This document shows positions 8,927-17,012 of a stretch of 64,000 nt of DNA, one piece after another. Position 1 is the first letter of the stretch; every line of letters begins with the position of its first letter. The translations under genes were made by a program, and so were the position numbers. The DNA is from Paenibacillus sp. BIHB 4019. GTDB lineage: Bacteria; Bacillota; Bacilli; Paenibacillales; Paenibacillaceae. The notes beneath the pieces were generated by a model that worked only from the letters and a program-made list of their open reading frames with translations, had not been told where the DNA came from and searched no databases. Where the stretch lies: contig NZ_CP016808.1 of the NCBI RefSeq assembly GCF_002741035.1, positions 1,550,001 through 1,614,000 of the forward strand, written 5' to 3'.

Positions 8927-9577
8927 ATGGACGCTGGCCCAAACATTTTAATTATGACCCCCGTCACAGCTGAGAAGGATGCGGTTTGTCGAGGCTTGCA
9001 AAACAACCCGCGCTTTCATGTGGCAGAAGCCGGAGTTGGCCCAGCTGAAGCCGCTGTCCGCACGACACTCGCTCTCGCACGGGGCAGCTATGATCTCGTC
9101 ATTTGCATGGGAATCGCCGGAGGCTTTCCCGGCCGAGCAGCCGTTGGCTCGCTCGTCATAGCCGATGCCATTATTGCCGCCGATCTCGGAGCAGAGACAC
9201 CGGACGGCTTCAGCAGCTTGGATACCCTTGGCTTCGGTTCTTCTGCAATCGAGGCTGGCGCACAAGCCTCCGCTTTAGCCGCAGCACTCGCTCAGGCTGG
9301 TCTTGCTGCAGCGCTGGCCCCCATTTTAACGTTGTCGACCGTCACCGGAACTGCCGCCACCGCCCAAGTGCTGAGCGAGCGCTTTCCTCGCGCCGCCGCT
9401 GAAGCGATGGAAGGCTTTGGCGTTGCAACAGCTGCACAAAGCTTTGGCATTCCCGTACTTGAAATTCGCGCCATTTCGAATGCGATCGGCCCAAGGGACC
9501 GCAGCGCATGGCGAATTGGCGAAGCTTTGCAGGCTTTGGAAGCTGCGGGCTCCACACTATTGGAGGTGCTTGTATGA
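8927..9577 (+). CDS. mqnB: Futalosine hydrolase MqnB
   Basis: A 216-residue nucleosidase of the MTAN/purine phosphorylase fold that cleaves futalosine to dehypoxanthine futalosine plus hypoxanthine in the futalosine menaquinone pathway. Visible are the ILIMTPVTAEKDAV start, the VGPAEAAVRT strand-helix, VICMGIAGGFPG (base/ribose-binding glycines) and AMEGFGVATAAQSFGIPVLEIRAISNAIGPRDRSAW, which holds the E and D residues expected at the active site. ATG 8927 with AAAGGAG ten bases upstream; a TTG at 8918 is too close to that site. The stop overlaps mqnD by four bases (ATGA), and this linkage confirms the assignment. Confidence 0.93.
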   Translation: MDAGPNILIMTPVTAEKDAVCRGLQNNPRFHVAEAGVGPAEAAVRTTLALARGSYDLVICMGIAGGFPGRAAVGSLVIADAIIAADLGAETPDGFSSLDTLGFGSSAIEAGAQASALAAALAQAGLAAALAPILTLSTVTGTAATAQVLSERFPRAAAEAMEGFGVATAAQSFGIPVLEIRAISNAIGPRDRSAWRIGEALQALEAAGSTLLEVLV

Positions 9578-10416
9578 AAATCGCTTTTTCTCCATGTCCG
9601 AACGATACTTTCGTCTTCCACGCTTGGGCGCACGGGCTTATCCCGGATGCACCAGAGCTGGAAATTACGTATGCCGATATCGACATTACCAATCGTCTGG
9701 CAGCCAGCGGCGACAGCCCGCTTGATGTGCTGAAAGTTTCCTACGCCGCCCTCCCTTGGGTGCTGGAAGATTATGCGCTGCTTCCATGCGGCGGTGCGCT
9801 GGGCAGAGGCTGCGGCCCGCTCGTCCTGACAGCTGGAAGCCGCACGGATGCGGCAGCATTATCAGGCAAACGCGTAGCGGTGCCAAGCGACCGTTCCACC
9901 GCTTACTTGCTGTTCAGGCTTTGGGCCGCGAAGCACGTTCCCGGCGGGGTCGGCGATATCGTCATCATGCCGTTCCATGAAATTATGCCTGCCGTTCGCG
10001 ACGGACATATCGATGCTGGCCTTGTCATTCATGAAGCGCGCTTCACGTATCCAAGCTTTGGCCTATCCATGATGACGGATCTTGGCAGCTGGTGGGAATC
10101 GGATACGGGACTGCCTATACCGCTCGGTGCCATCATCGCCCGCCGCTCGCTCGATTTGCCCGCCATCACGAAGTGGATTCAGGCTTCAGTCGCTTATGCA
10201 TGGGCGAATCCGGAAGCGCCTCGCGATTACGTCATGCAGCACGCCCAAGAGATGGACGCTGCCGTAGCGAAGGCGCACATTGATCTATATGTGAATGACT
10301 TTACCGCTAATCTCGGCGATAGCGGATATGAGGCGATTACGACGCTGCTGAATCGCGCTGCGCAGGAAGGGCTCGTGCCAGCCATCGATCCTGAGCTGCT
10401 GAAATTTCAGCCTTAG
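9574..10416 (+). CDS. mqnD: 1,4-dihydroxy-6-naphthoate synthase MqnD
   Basis: A 280-residue protein with a periplasmic-binding-protein-like fold that converts cyclic dehypoxanthine futalosine to 1,4-dihydroxy-6-naphthoate, a menaquinone precursor. The start MKIAFSPCPNDTFVFHAWAHGL is the hallmark MqnD/MqnA N-terminus, followed by DIDITNRLA, a Ser/Thr-rich LTAGSRTDAAALSGKRVAVPSD-like segment and HIDAGLVIHEARFTY with the conserved His. ATG 9574 follows GGAGG by seven bases and overlaps the mqnB stop, so the two are coupled. MqnA, MqnC and MqnE are not in the window and must lie elsewhere. Confidence 0.94.
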   Translation: MKIAFSPCPNDTFVFHAWAHGLIPDAPELEITYADIDITNRLAASGDSPLDVLKVSYAALPWVLEDYALLPCGGALGRGCGPLVLTAGSRTDAAALSGKRVAVPSDRSTAYLLFRLWAAKHVPGGVGDIVIMPFHEIMPAVRDGHIDAGLVIHEARFTYPSFGLSMMTDLGSWWESDTGLPIPLGAIIARRSLDLPAITKWIQASVAYAWANPEAPRDYVMQHAQEMDAAVAKAHIDLYVNDFTANLGDSGYEAITTLLNRAAQEGLVPAIDPELLKFQP

Positions 10417-10477
10417 TTTAGGACAGGCTATTGTTACGTGTGACGCATAATCGTTGTGAAAATATGGGCTCGTCGAT

Positions 10478-10609
10478 TTACGTCCCGATATCCTGATCGG
10501 AATCGTCCCATTTTTTCGAATACGCTTTTTTCGTCACCCAAAGTGTCATCCATGTCAGCAATATAACGATTAAGCCTGAAAAAATCCAAACGCCTATAGG
10601 CACATTCAT
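10478..10609 (-). CDS. Small single-span membrane protein of unknown function
   Basis: A 43-residue protein, MNVPIGVWIFSGLIVILLTW followed by a lysine-rich and acidic tail ending in SDQDIGT. One membrane helix covers about residues 4-26, and KKAYSKK suggests a cytoplasmic C-terminus. ATG 10609 is preceded by AAAGGGAGG. It is convergent with mqnD. No family recognised. Confidence 0.6.
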   Translation of the reverse strand: MNVPIGVWIFSGLIVILLTWMTLWVTKKAYSKKWDDSDQDIGT

Positions 10610-10688
10610 TCGCTGCTTCCTCCCTTTCGTCTCTTTTCCTACTATCATACAGGAGAATCGGCGGGGGGAACAGTCCTTCCGAAAGAGC

Positions 10689-10717
10689 TTGACGAATGCC
10701 CTTCCTTTTAGTATATT
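10689..10717 (+). promoter_or_regulatory. Putative sigma-A promoter of the secreted helical protein
   Basis: TTGACG (10689-10694), 17-bp spacer, TATATT (10712-10717). It reads towards the terminator at 10757 and the gene at 10896, so any transcript must pass the terminator first. Confidence 0.5.
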
Positions 10718-10756
10718 TGGAAATAATTATTTGAATAGCAGCGGCTTACGATGGAA

Positions 10757-10806
10757 GCACCCGTAAGAGAAGACGCCTCAGGCGTCCTTCTTGCGGGTGC
10801 TTTTTT
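10757..10806 (+). terminator. Strong terminator hairpin located between a promoter and the next gene
   Basis: GCACCCG pairs with CGGGTGC and the inner GACGCC pairs with GGCGTC, followed by TTTTTT. It lies about 40 bases after the promoter at 10689-10717 and 90 bases before the start at 10896. It could end read-through from mqnBD, or act as an attenuator. Confidence 0.75.
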
Positions 10807-10895
10807 GCGTGCATTCGGGACTAAGCCCTTTATCGCTGCCCTTCAACGTCTTTCTTTTCCACTTCATTTCCACCATTTTAAAGGAGGGCTCCATT

Positions 10896-11723
10896 ATGTT
10901 TATTTTCAAGCCGCTGCATCTGTTCACTGCTCTAATCGCATTATCCTTATTTCTGACGCTGCCATCACTCTCCACCGCTGCCACGTCGCTTTTGCCTTTT
11001 TCGCCCACCGTTCAGACGGCCTTTGACAAACTGACCACGAATGCTGACTCCGCATCAGCCTCCCAGCTCAAGAAGCAATACGACAGCCTGCTGTCCGCCC
11101 AGCAACAGGAAGACGCTTGGGAAGGCAAAATTACCGCCAGCCATTATCGCAATGAAGAAGCGCTTGTTGCCGTTCGGCAGCGCATCAAGCAATTGAATGC
11201 GGAGAAGCTTGCCCAGCTGGCAGCTGACGTTAAGCAGACGAAAGAGCATTATCAGCCGCTATTTGAGCTGTACGCTTCGCTGCGCAAGCAGCAGGAAGCC
11301 GCCAAGCTGCTGCAAAGCAAGGAGCTGAATGCCGTAATAAAGGCGCAGCTGGAGCAAACGAAGCAAGCTGTCCAGCTCGCCAAGCTGGATATTAGAAATA
11401 AAACCGAGGCCTACAGCAAGCTTAAGGCCGCTACTGTGCTGAAAGCGAAGCAGACGCGAGCCATATTGGAGACTGCTTCCTCGCAGCGTATCAAAATCCG
11501 CTCCGCCAAAAGCAGCATATCCAGCAGCCGCAAGCTTATTACGGCCGAGGGCAAGCTATTGACCCAAGCTGTGAAGAAAGGCGATGCCGCATCCGCTTCG
11601 CGCTCCTTCGCTAAGTTGCTGACGCTGCAGCAAAGCATTCTGGATAAAAAGCAGGCGATCAACAGCAGCGAGGAGCAGATCGCCGCTATTATTACGAAGG
11701 CGAATACACTGCTCTCTTCATAA
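10896..11723 (+). CDS. Secreted, wholly helical coiled-coil protein of unknown function
   Basis: 275 residues starting at ATG 10896 with AAAGGAGG upstream. Residues 1-30 form a signal peptide with cleavage likely after LSTA or STAA. The mature part is almost entirely helical and rich in Lys, Gln, Ala and Ser, with heptad-like coiled-coil stretches (about 55-190) and no cysteines. Paenibacilli encode many such secreted helical proteins, but I cannot name a family. Single gene between a terminator and a terminal hairpin. Confidence 0.75.
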   Translation: MFIFKPLHLFTALIALSLFLTLPSLSTAATSLLPFSPTVQTAFDKLTTNADSASASQLKKQYDSLLSAQQQEDAWEGKITASHYRNEEALVAVRQRIKQLNAEKLAQLAADVKQTKEHYQPLFELYASLRKQQEAAKLLQSKELNAVIKAQLEQTKQAVQLAKLDIRNKTEAYSKLKAATVLKAKQTRAILETASSQRIKIRSAKSSISSSRKLITAEGKLLTQAVKKGDAASASRSFAKLLTLQQSILDKKQAINSSEEQIAAIITKANTLLSS

Positions 11724-11755
11724 GGCGACGTCCAATTATTTATATCCATAGCAAA

Positions 11756-11815
11756 CACCCCTTAGAATGTCATCGAGCTAACCAGTTGGTTATCCCATGT
11801 TTATTCTAAGGGGTG
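11756..11815. terminator. Hairpin between convergent genes
   Basis: CACCCCTTAGAAT (11756-11768) pairs perfectly with ATTCTAAGGGGTG (11803-11815), and the loop contains a second stem TAACCA/TGGTTA. The T-rich flanks are short (GAATTTCATCC), so it is a plausible but not classic bidirectional terminator. Confidence 0.55.
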
Positions 11816-11847
11816 AATTTCATCCTATTTGTTGTTTAATGGGACGC

Positions 11848-12864
11848 TTAAATAAATGGTCTGCGGTCCAATACCAATTGCAGGGGCCGATCCGTAAGGA
11901 CAAGTTCTGGAACCAGCTGTTGAATGACTGCAAGGCCGCTTACAGCGCCGCAGAGCGAATGCAAATCTTCGAACGGCTCTGCTGGCGATTGTTCGCCCAG
12001 CTTCTCGATATAGGCAAGGAAAGGTGCAGCCGATTCCCGAACAACAGCAAGCACTTCCTCGCGGCGATAGGACGTTTGCTTCAGGCAGCAGCCCAGCACG
12101 TATACCCAATCGATTTCGAAAAAGGAAAGCTGCTCCTTCGGCTGCTCCCACCGCTCGCTGTGGAACAAGGCGATGCAAGTATCGACCAATGCCTCCACAT
12201 AAGGAATAGACTGCTCGCGATAAGCCATATTAAACAGGTAATGAAAGCTGCCAGCCAAGTGATGGAAGAGCGGCGCACCGCGCAGCTCGCCATCTCCATC
12301 AACAATGCAGCCTTTGCGCCATAAGCCCGTTGCCGGATCAGCCTGCTCCTTTAACCAGTCGAAGTACCAGGCTTCCCACGCAGCGTCTACTTCCTGCGCG
12401 AGCACCAGACTTGCGAAGACGCCGGAGCCCTTCTGCGATTCTCCCCAAGGCTGCTGTACCCAATCCAGCTGCTCCAGCAATTCGTAAAGCCCAGCTTTGC
12501 TTCTATAGGCTGCAAATTGCTGAAGCGGATAAAGTGGCTTGCCATCAAAAAGCTCCAAAGCCGATATTGCGAACGCCGCGCTATGCAGCTCATTATGGTA
12601 AAGCCCGCGGAACATGCCGCTGCCTTGCTCCTGAAAGCTTTGCAGCGCCTGCTTCCATGCGGATTTCTCCGCTTCTGCTTCCGGCAGCCCGTTCACCGTG
12701 TATAGCAGATTGGCGGCATCCGCCGTCCCATAGACATCGCTCCGGCCTGCCTGCTTGTCCGCATGAAGGAAGCGTTCGTAGAACATCCCATTCGCATCCT
12801 TGGCGAGGTGAGCATCAAGTGTCAGCAGCACCCGATTGATGAATGGTTGCGCCTTTATAGCCAT
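11848..12864 (-). CDS. Uncharacterised protein, probably an alpha/alpha-toroid fold
   Basis: 338 residues, soluble, no signal peptide. Repeated helical pairs with aromatic-glycine patterns (GMFYERFLH, GMFRGLYHNELHSAAFAISALELF, TGLWRKGC, HHLAGSFHYLF) suggest an alpha/alpha-barrel as in unsaturated glucuronyl hydrolases, terpene cyclases or glycoside hydrolase relatives. No catalytic motif that I can assign. ATG 12864 with AAGGGGG upstream. It follows the aldo-keto reductase gene by 18 bases and is almost certainly in its operon, so a role in sugar metabolism is a reasonable guess. Confidence 0.72.
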   Translation of the reverse strand: MAIKAQPFINRVLLTLDAHLAKDANGMFYERFLHADKQAGRSDVYGTADAANLLYTVNGLPEAEAEKSAWKQALQSFQEQGSGMFRGLYHNELHSAAFAISALELFDGKPLYPLQQFAAYRSKAGLYELLEQLDWVQQPWGESQKGSGVFASLVLAQEVDAAWEAWYFDWLKEQADPATGLWRKGCIVDGDGELRGAPLFHHLAGSFHYLFNMAYREQSIPYVEALVDTCIALFHSERWEQPKEQLSFFEIDWVYVLGCCLKQTSYRREEVLAVVRESAAPFLAYIEKLGEQSPAEPFEDLHSLCGAVSGLAVIQQLVPELVLTDRPLQLVLDRRPFI

Positions 12865-12882
12865 TGCCTCATCCCCCTTTGC

Positions 12883-13872
12883 CTATTGCAAGATCTGATC
12901 GATCAGCGCCAGCTCTTCATCGGTGAAATGAGCAACAGCAAGCGCCTGTACGGCATCTTCAATCTGGCTGACTTTGCTGGCGCCAATAAGCGCGGAAGTC
13001 ACGCGTCCGCCACGCAGCACCCATGCCAGCGCCATTTGCGACAGCTTCTGGCCGCGGCCAGCTGCCATTTCGTTCAACTTGCGCAGCTTAACAATAAGCT
13101 CATCGGTAATTTCCTCTGGACGCAGAAACACGCTTGGGCCAGCCGCACGCGAATCTGGAGCAATGCCATTCAAATAGCGATCGCTCAACATCCCTTTCGC
13201 AAGCGGGGAAAATACGATGGAGCCAATCCCCTCTTCCTCCAGCACGTCCAGCAAGCCATCCTCAACATGGCGATTAATCATGGAGTAGCTCGGCTGGTGA
13301 ATCAGACAAGGCGTACCCAGCTGCTTCAAAATGCGCGATGCCTCACGCGTCTGCTCCGGCTTATAGTTGGACAACCCAACATACAGCGCTTTGCCTTGGC
13401 GTACAATGAGATCAAGCGCAGCCATCGTTTCCTCCAGCGGCGTATTTGGATCTGGACGGTGATGATAGAATATATCGACATAATCAAGTCCCATGCGCTT
13501 CAAGCTTTGGTCAAGGCTCGACACCAAATATTTTTTGGAGCCAAAATCGCCGTAAGGCCCTTCCCACATGCCGTAACCGGCTTTCGTCGAAATAATTAAT
13601 TCGTCGCGGTAAGCCCCAAAGTCGGCTTTCAAAATGCTGCCGAACGTTTGCTCAGCAGAGCCCGGAGGCGGTCCGTAGTTATTCGCCAGGTCGAAATGCG
13701 TTATGCCAAGGTCGAATGCCCGTCTAACCATTTCTCTGCCTTTCTCTACGGAATCAATACCGCCAAAATTATGCCACAGCCCTAACGAAATAGCAGGCAG
13801 CTTCAATCCGCTTCTCCCACTGCGATTATATGTCATAGTGTCATATCGATTATGACTTGCCAAATAGCTCAT
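12883..13872 (-). CDS. Aldo-keto reductase, YghZ/AKR14-like
   Basis: A 329-residue NADPH-dependent (beta/alpha)8 oxidoreductase. Catalytic tetrad residues are visible: Asp in ITHFDLANNYG, Tyr in NNYGPPPGSAE, Lys in ISTKAGYGMWEGPYG and His in DIFYHHRPDPNTPLEETM. The GYGMWEGPYGDFGSKKYLV stretch is typical of the L-glyceraldehyde-3-phosphate reductase (YghZ, AKR14) group, which also reduces methylglyoxal. ATG 13872 has AGGAGG seven bases upstream. First gene of a two-gene operon with the helical-toroid protein. Confidence 0.92.
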   Translation of the reverse strand: MSYLASHNRYDTMTYNRSGRSGLKLPAISLGLWHNFGGIDSVEKGREMVRRAFDLGITHFDLANNYGPPPGSAEQTFGSILKADFGAYRDELIISTKAGYGMWEGPYGDFGSKKYLVSSLDQSLKRMGLDYVDIFYHHRPDPNTPLEETMAALDLIVRQGKALYVGLSNYKPEQTREASRILKQLGTPCLIHQPSYSMINRHVEDGLLDVLEEEGIGSIVFSPLAKGMLSDRYLNGIAPDSRAAGPSVFLRPEEITDELIVKLRKLNEMAAGRGQKLSQMALAWVLRGGRVTSALIGASKVSQIEDAVQALAVAHFTDEELALIDQILQ

Positions 13873-14030
13873 TCATTTGTTCCTCCTCAGGTTTAATATA
13901 AACCTATTGTAGCGGGAAACGACTATGAATCCTATGTCAGCAAGGATGATGTTTATGGAATAATGTCCTTTTTTAAAATATAGGGAGTATATGGTTTTCC
14001 CATCCGTTCTCTATACTTCTACGCGCAGCA

Positions 14031-14070
14031 GCAGCTTTGCCGCCAAAGGACGGCTTCAGCCGTTTACGTT
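14031..14070 (-). repeat. Copy C of the dispersed palindromic repeat (inverted orientation)
   Basis: The reverse complement reads AACGTAAACGGCTGAAGCCG followed by TCCTTTGGCGGCAAAGCT, matching copies at 4841-4971 and 57291-57350. The copy lies directly after the AraC-family gene stop at 14081. Confidence 0.75.
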
Positions 14071-14080
14071 TGTAAAATAA

Positions 14081-14902
14081 CTATTCAAAATTGCGTGGAG
14101 GTGTTCCCTTTACTTTTTTGAACATTTTAGAAAAAAGCAGCGCATCTTGATACCCTACGGATCGCGCTACCTCACTGATGCTGTAGATGCCCTTCCCTAA
14201 CAGCTCACAAGCTTTATTCATCCGATAGTTAAGCAAATACTGCTGCGGCGGCATGCCCACAGCCTCTTTAAACAGAAAAGACAAATATTTGCGATCCAGG
14301 CCGAGTACGTCAGCGAGCTGCTCCATCGTAATTCGTTCACTGTAATGGGCGTGCAGAAATTCCATGCTTCGGTGAATGTAAGCTTCCTGCTTGCGTGCGG
14401 CATTGCTGCTATTGCTTTCCGTTAAAGGAACAAGCTCGACAAGCAGCGATAAAAACTCATACAAAATGGCTTGAAGGCGCAAATCACTGCTGGCTTGGTG
14501 GGATACAGCTTCCGTCAACTGGTCATACAACGTCGGCATCAGCTTCATATCCATGGGAAATACGGGGTTTTCTGGCGTAATCGATGTCCGGGCGATGATT
14601 TGGGCAGCCTGCTCTCCAAAAAAACCGATCCAGGAGTACGTCCACGGGTCCTTCTCGTCCGATTCATAAGAAATAAGCACCTGTGGATAAATGAGGAAGG
14701 CTTGTCCGGCTGTAAGCGTGTAGGTTTTGCCCGCCACCTTCACAGTCCCTTTTCCTTTATGAATGAAATGCAGTTTAAAGTTTTCCCTTACGATTGGCCC
14801 TATGAGATGGCAAGGCTTGCATGCCTCTTTGCCCCAATAAAGCAAATACATATCCGGGCCATCACGAAAGGGACGCTCCGGATTATACTGAAACACTGCC
14901 AT
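14081..14902 (-). CDS. AraC-family transcriptional regulator with cupin sensor domain
   Basis: About 273 residues. The N-terminal cupin-like ligand domain (about 20-150; HFIHKGKGTVKVAGKTYTLTAGQAFLIYP) is followed by two AraC helix-turn-helix motifs at the C-terminus (ITMEQLADVLGLDRKYLSFLFKEAVG and ISEVARSVGYQDALLFSKMFKK). Such proteins usually sense a sugar and activate nearby catabolic genes. Start: ATG 14902 has GAAGG five bases upstream, while the ATG at 14914 abuts its GAGAGGG, so the shorter form is preferred. Candidate targets are the aldo-keto reductase operon downstream or distant glycosidase genes; not proven. Confidence 0.88.
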   Translation of the reverse strand: MAVFQYNPERPFRDGPDMYLLYWGKEACKPCHLIGPIVRENFKLHFIHKGKGTVKVAGKTYTLTAGQAFLIYPQVLISYESDEKDPWTYSWIGFFGEQAAQIIARTSITPENPVFPMDMKLMPTLYDQLTEAVSHQASSDLRLQAILYEFLSLLVELVPLTESNSSNAARKQEAYIHRSMEFLHAHYSERITMEQLADVLGLDRKYLSFLFKEAVGMPPQQYLLNYRMNKACELLGKGIYSISEVARSVGYQDALLFSKMFKKVKGTPPRNFE

Positions 14903-15213
14903 GATGACCTTCATCCCTCTCTACGCTATCTTGCATCGTGATGTGGCGAACGTCTGCTGCAACAGGGCAATACCACTCATGATTTCTCTATATAAAAACA
15001 GCCCCTATACTGGGGGCGCTGCTTTTTGGATGCTTTCCGATAATAATAGCACAGTTTTCAAACATCTGACACAATTAAACGGATGCAATTTTTTAATAAT
15101 AAATGCCCTTTTCAGCCTTAGCTTTTCACATGATTGAATGAAATTACACCGTATTAAACTATGTTTAATTAATAAAATATCATTTTCATGCGATTTCAAT
15201 TAAATTCACTAAA
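14903..15213. other. AT-rich intergenic stretch without a recognisable gene
   Basis: The region between the AraC gene start and the terminator of the GH3 operon. Both flanking units run on the minus strand, so the AraC promoter should be here, but I could not pick a convincing -35/-10 pair. No coding sequence supported. Confidence 0.5.
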
Positions 15214-15248
15214 AAAAGCAGGGCGAGGTTTTCCTCTCCCTGCTTTTA
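15214..15248 (-). terminator. Terminator of the GH3-symporter-HPr operon
   Basis: AGCAGGGCGAGG and CCTCTCCCTGCT form the stem; on the minus strand it is followed by TTTTTTT. It lies 50 bases after the HPr-like gene stop. Confidence 0.88.
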
Positions 15249-15297
15249 TCGTTTTTTACTGTGCCGTTTACTCTGCTTTGCTGACCCGGAGCATTCC

Positions 15298-15558
15298 TTA
15301 TTCGTGACCTTCGAATAAAGCGGCTAATTTCTCAATCGCCTGATCCTCGTCCGGACCTTCAGCCGTGAGCTTGATCGGCGTGCCCTTCATAATATCGAGC
15401 GCCATTAGGCCCAAAATGCTTTTGCCATCGGAAATAATGTTTTTCGCTTGCCAAATGACGCGGATCTCGGATTCGAAGGAAGACGCAAGCGTCGTGAATT
15501 CTTTTGCAAACAAGACATTGAAGCCGTTTTGCTTCGTTAACGTATCATGCGATTTCAT
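15298..15558 (-). CDS. HPr/Crh-like protein lacking the catalytic histidine
   Basis: An 86-residue HPr-fold protein. The region around Ser46 is preserved (DGKSILGLMALDI, Ser47 here), the site HPr kinase phosphorylates for catabolite control. The active-site loop that is normally GxHxRPA reads NGFNVLFA, so the PTS-accepting His is Asn14 and the neighbouring Arg and Pro are also lost. This makes phosphotransfer impossible and points to a regulatory, Crh-like role. ATG 15558 has AAAGGTG nine bases upstream; the GTG at 15570 overlaps that site. Last gene of an operon with the GPH symporter and GH3 glycosidase, an unusual place for a Crh-type gene. Confidence 0.85.
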   Translation of the reverse strand: MKSHDTLTKQNGFNVLFAKEFTTLASSFESEIRVIWQAKNIISDGKSILGLMALDIMKGTPIKLTAEGPDEDQAIEKLAALFEGHE

Positions 15559-15603
15559 CTTTGTCAGCACCTTTCATTCAGAGTATGTGTTTGCAGCTTC
15601 GTA

Positions 15604-16974
15604 TTAAGCTTTTTTAACAGCTTTCAATTCAGCTACAATTTGCGGATACAATTTATCCAGCTTGTGGAAATACAAAATGACCATCTGCAATACCCCTAAA
15701 ATAATCGGCAAATAAATAAACATGAAGTGAATCGCGCTGCTTGCGGAAGAGCTGATTGTCTCTTGTCCTCCGATATATCCGCCAATCGCCAGCCCCCAGC
15801 CAATAATAGCTGCGCCCAGACCGCTGCCCGCTTTCGTACCAAAGCTTCCTGCGCTGTATACGAGTCCTTCCGTACGCACGCCTGTTTTCCATTCGCCGTA
15901 TTCTACGGTGTCGGCCAGCATGGCGAAAATCGTACCAAGAATTGGCGTCATGCCAAGCGCCTTGACCACCAAACCAACAATTACAAAGGTAACATTCGTT
16001 GGATCCATTAATATAATCAGCGAGCCTAAAATCATAATAAAGCTTCCGACAAGCGCCACATTCCGTTTGCCGTACTTCTTGATAAGCGGAGCAATCAAGA
16101 ACAAGCCGACTGCAATAGGAATCAATCCGGCAAAGCTTAGAAGGCCCAGCAGCTCAGCATCATTCAACATGTACTGTGCGTAATAAATATTCAAACCATT
16201 CATGCCGTAGTTTGTGTAAACAGTGACAGCGAATAGCAGCATAATCGCCCAATATTTATTGCGGAATAGCGCTCCCAAGCCTTGCTTGAACGGGATTTCT
16301 TTTTGCGACACGGAAGGTTTTACGCGCTCACGTGTCGATTTAAAGGTAATGAAAAACATAATGAGAGATAAAACGCCATAAATCGTGAAGGTCAAAATCC
16401 AGCCTTTTTCGCCGCCGCCAAATGCTTTAACAAGCGGTTGCGTCGCGAAGCTGACGCCGATCGCCCCTGCAAGCGCGCCAAGCATACGAACGATATTGAG
16501 TACCGAACGCTGATAGCCGTCCTGTGTAACAAGCGAGTTCAACACCCCATATGGAATGTTAATAAACGAATAAATAAAATTCATGAGCAAATAAGTAACA
16601 TAGGCATACACGAGAGCTCCGCCGGGTCCGACATCAGGGAACGTAAAGAGCAATACGCCTGATGCGGCGAATGGAACCATCATCCATAGCAGCCATGGAC
16701 GAGCTTTGCCATGCTTATTTTTCGTTTTGTCTACCAATGCCCCTACACCGACGTCAAGGAAGGCATCCAATATGCGGGCAATCAGCATCATCGTTCCGAT
16801 TGCGCCTGCGGCAAGTCCCATTACGTCCGTATAATAATACGTTAGAAACGTAGCCGCACCTGTAAAGATAAGGTTGCTGGCTGCATCACCAAAACCATAA
16901 CCAATTCGTTCTGACCATCTTACTTTATGGTACGCGTCATCTTGAACGCCGCTTGCTGTCTGATTCGCACTCAT
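15604..16974 (-). CDS. GPH-family sugar:cation symporter (MFS fold, MelB/XynP-like)
   Basis: A 456-residue integral membrane protein with 12 predicted helices. The N-terminal ERIGYGFGDAASNLIFTGAATFLTYYYTDVMGL and the cytoplasmic loop VDKTKNKHGKARPWLLW are signature segments of the glycoside-pentoside-hexuronide:cation symporters. It should import the di- or oligosaccharide (probably a beta-glucoside or beta-xyloside) that the upstream GH3 enzyme hydrolyses. ATG 16974 has AGAGGAG eight bases upstream. Second gene of the operon, 38 bases after the GH3 stop. Confidence 0.92.
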   Translation of the reverse strand: MSANQTASGVQDDAYHKVRWSERIGYGFGDAASNLIFTGAATFLTYYYTDVMGLAAGAIGTMMLIARILDAFLDVGVGALVDKTKNKHGKARPWLLWMMVPFAASGVLLFTFPDVGPGGALVYAYVTYLLMNFIYSFINIPYGVLNSLVTQDGYQRSVLNIVRMLGALAGAIGVSFATQPLVKAFGGGEKGWILTFTIYGVLSLIMFFITFKSTRERVKPSVSQKEIPFKQGLGALFRNKYWAIMLLFAVTVYTNYGMNGLNIYYAQYMLNDAELLGLLSFAGLIPIAVGLFLIAPLIKKYGKRNVALVGSFIMILGSLIILMDPTNVTFVIVGLVVKALGMTPILGTIFAMLADTVEYGEWKTGVRTEGLVYSAGSFGTKAGSGLGAAIIGWGLAIGGYIGGQETISSSASSAIHFMFIYLPIILGVLQMVILYFHKLDKLYPQIVAELKAVKKA

Positions 16975-17012
16975 CGCACATTCTCCTCTTGTACCTAGCT
17001 TTAAACGCTAAT

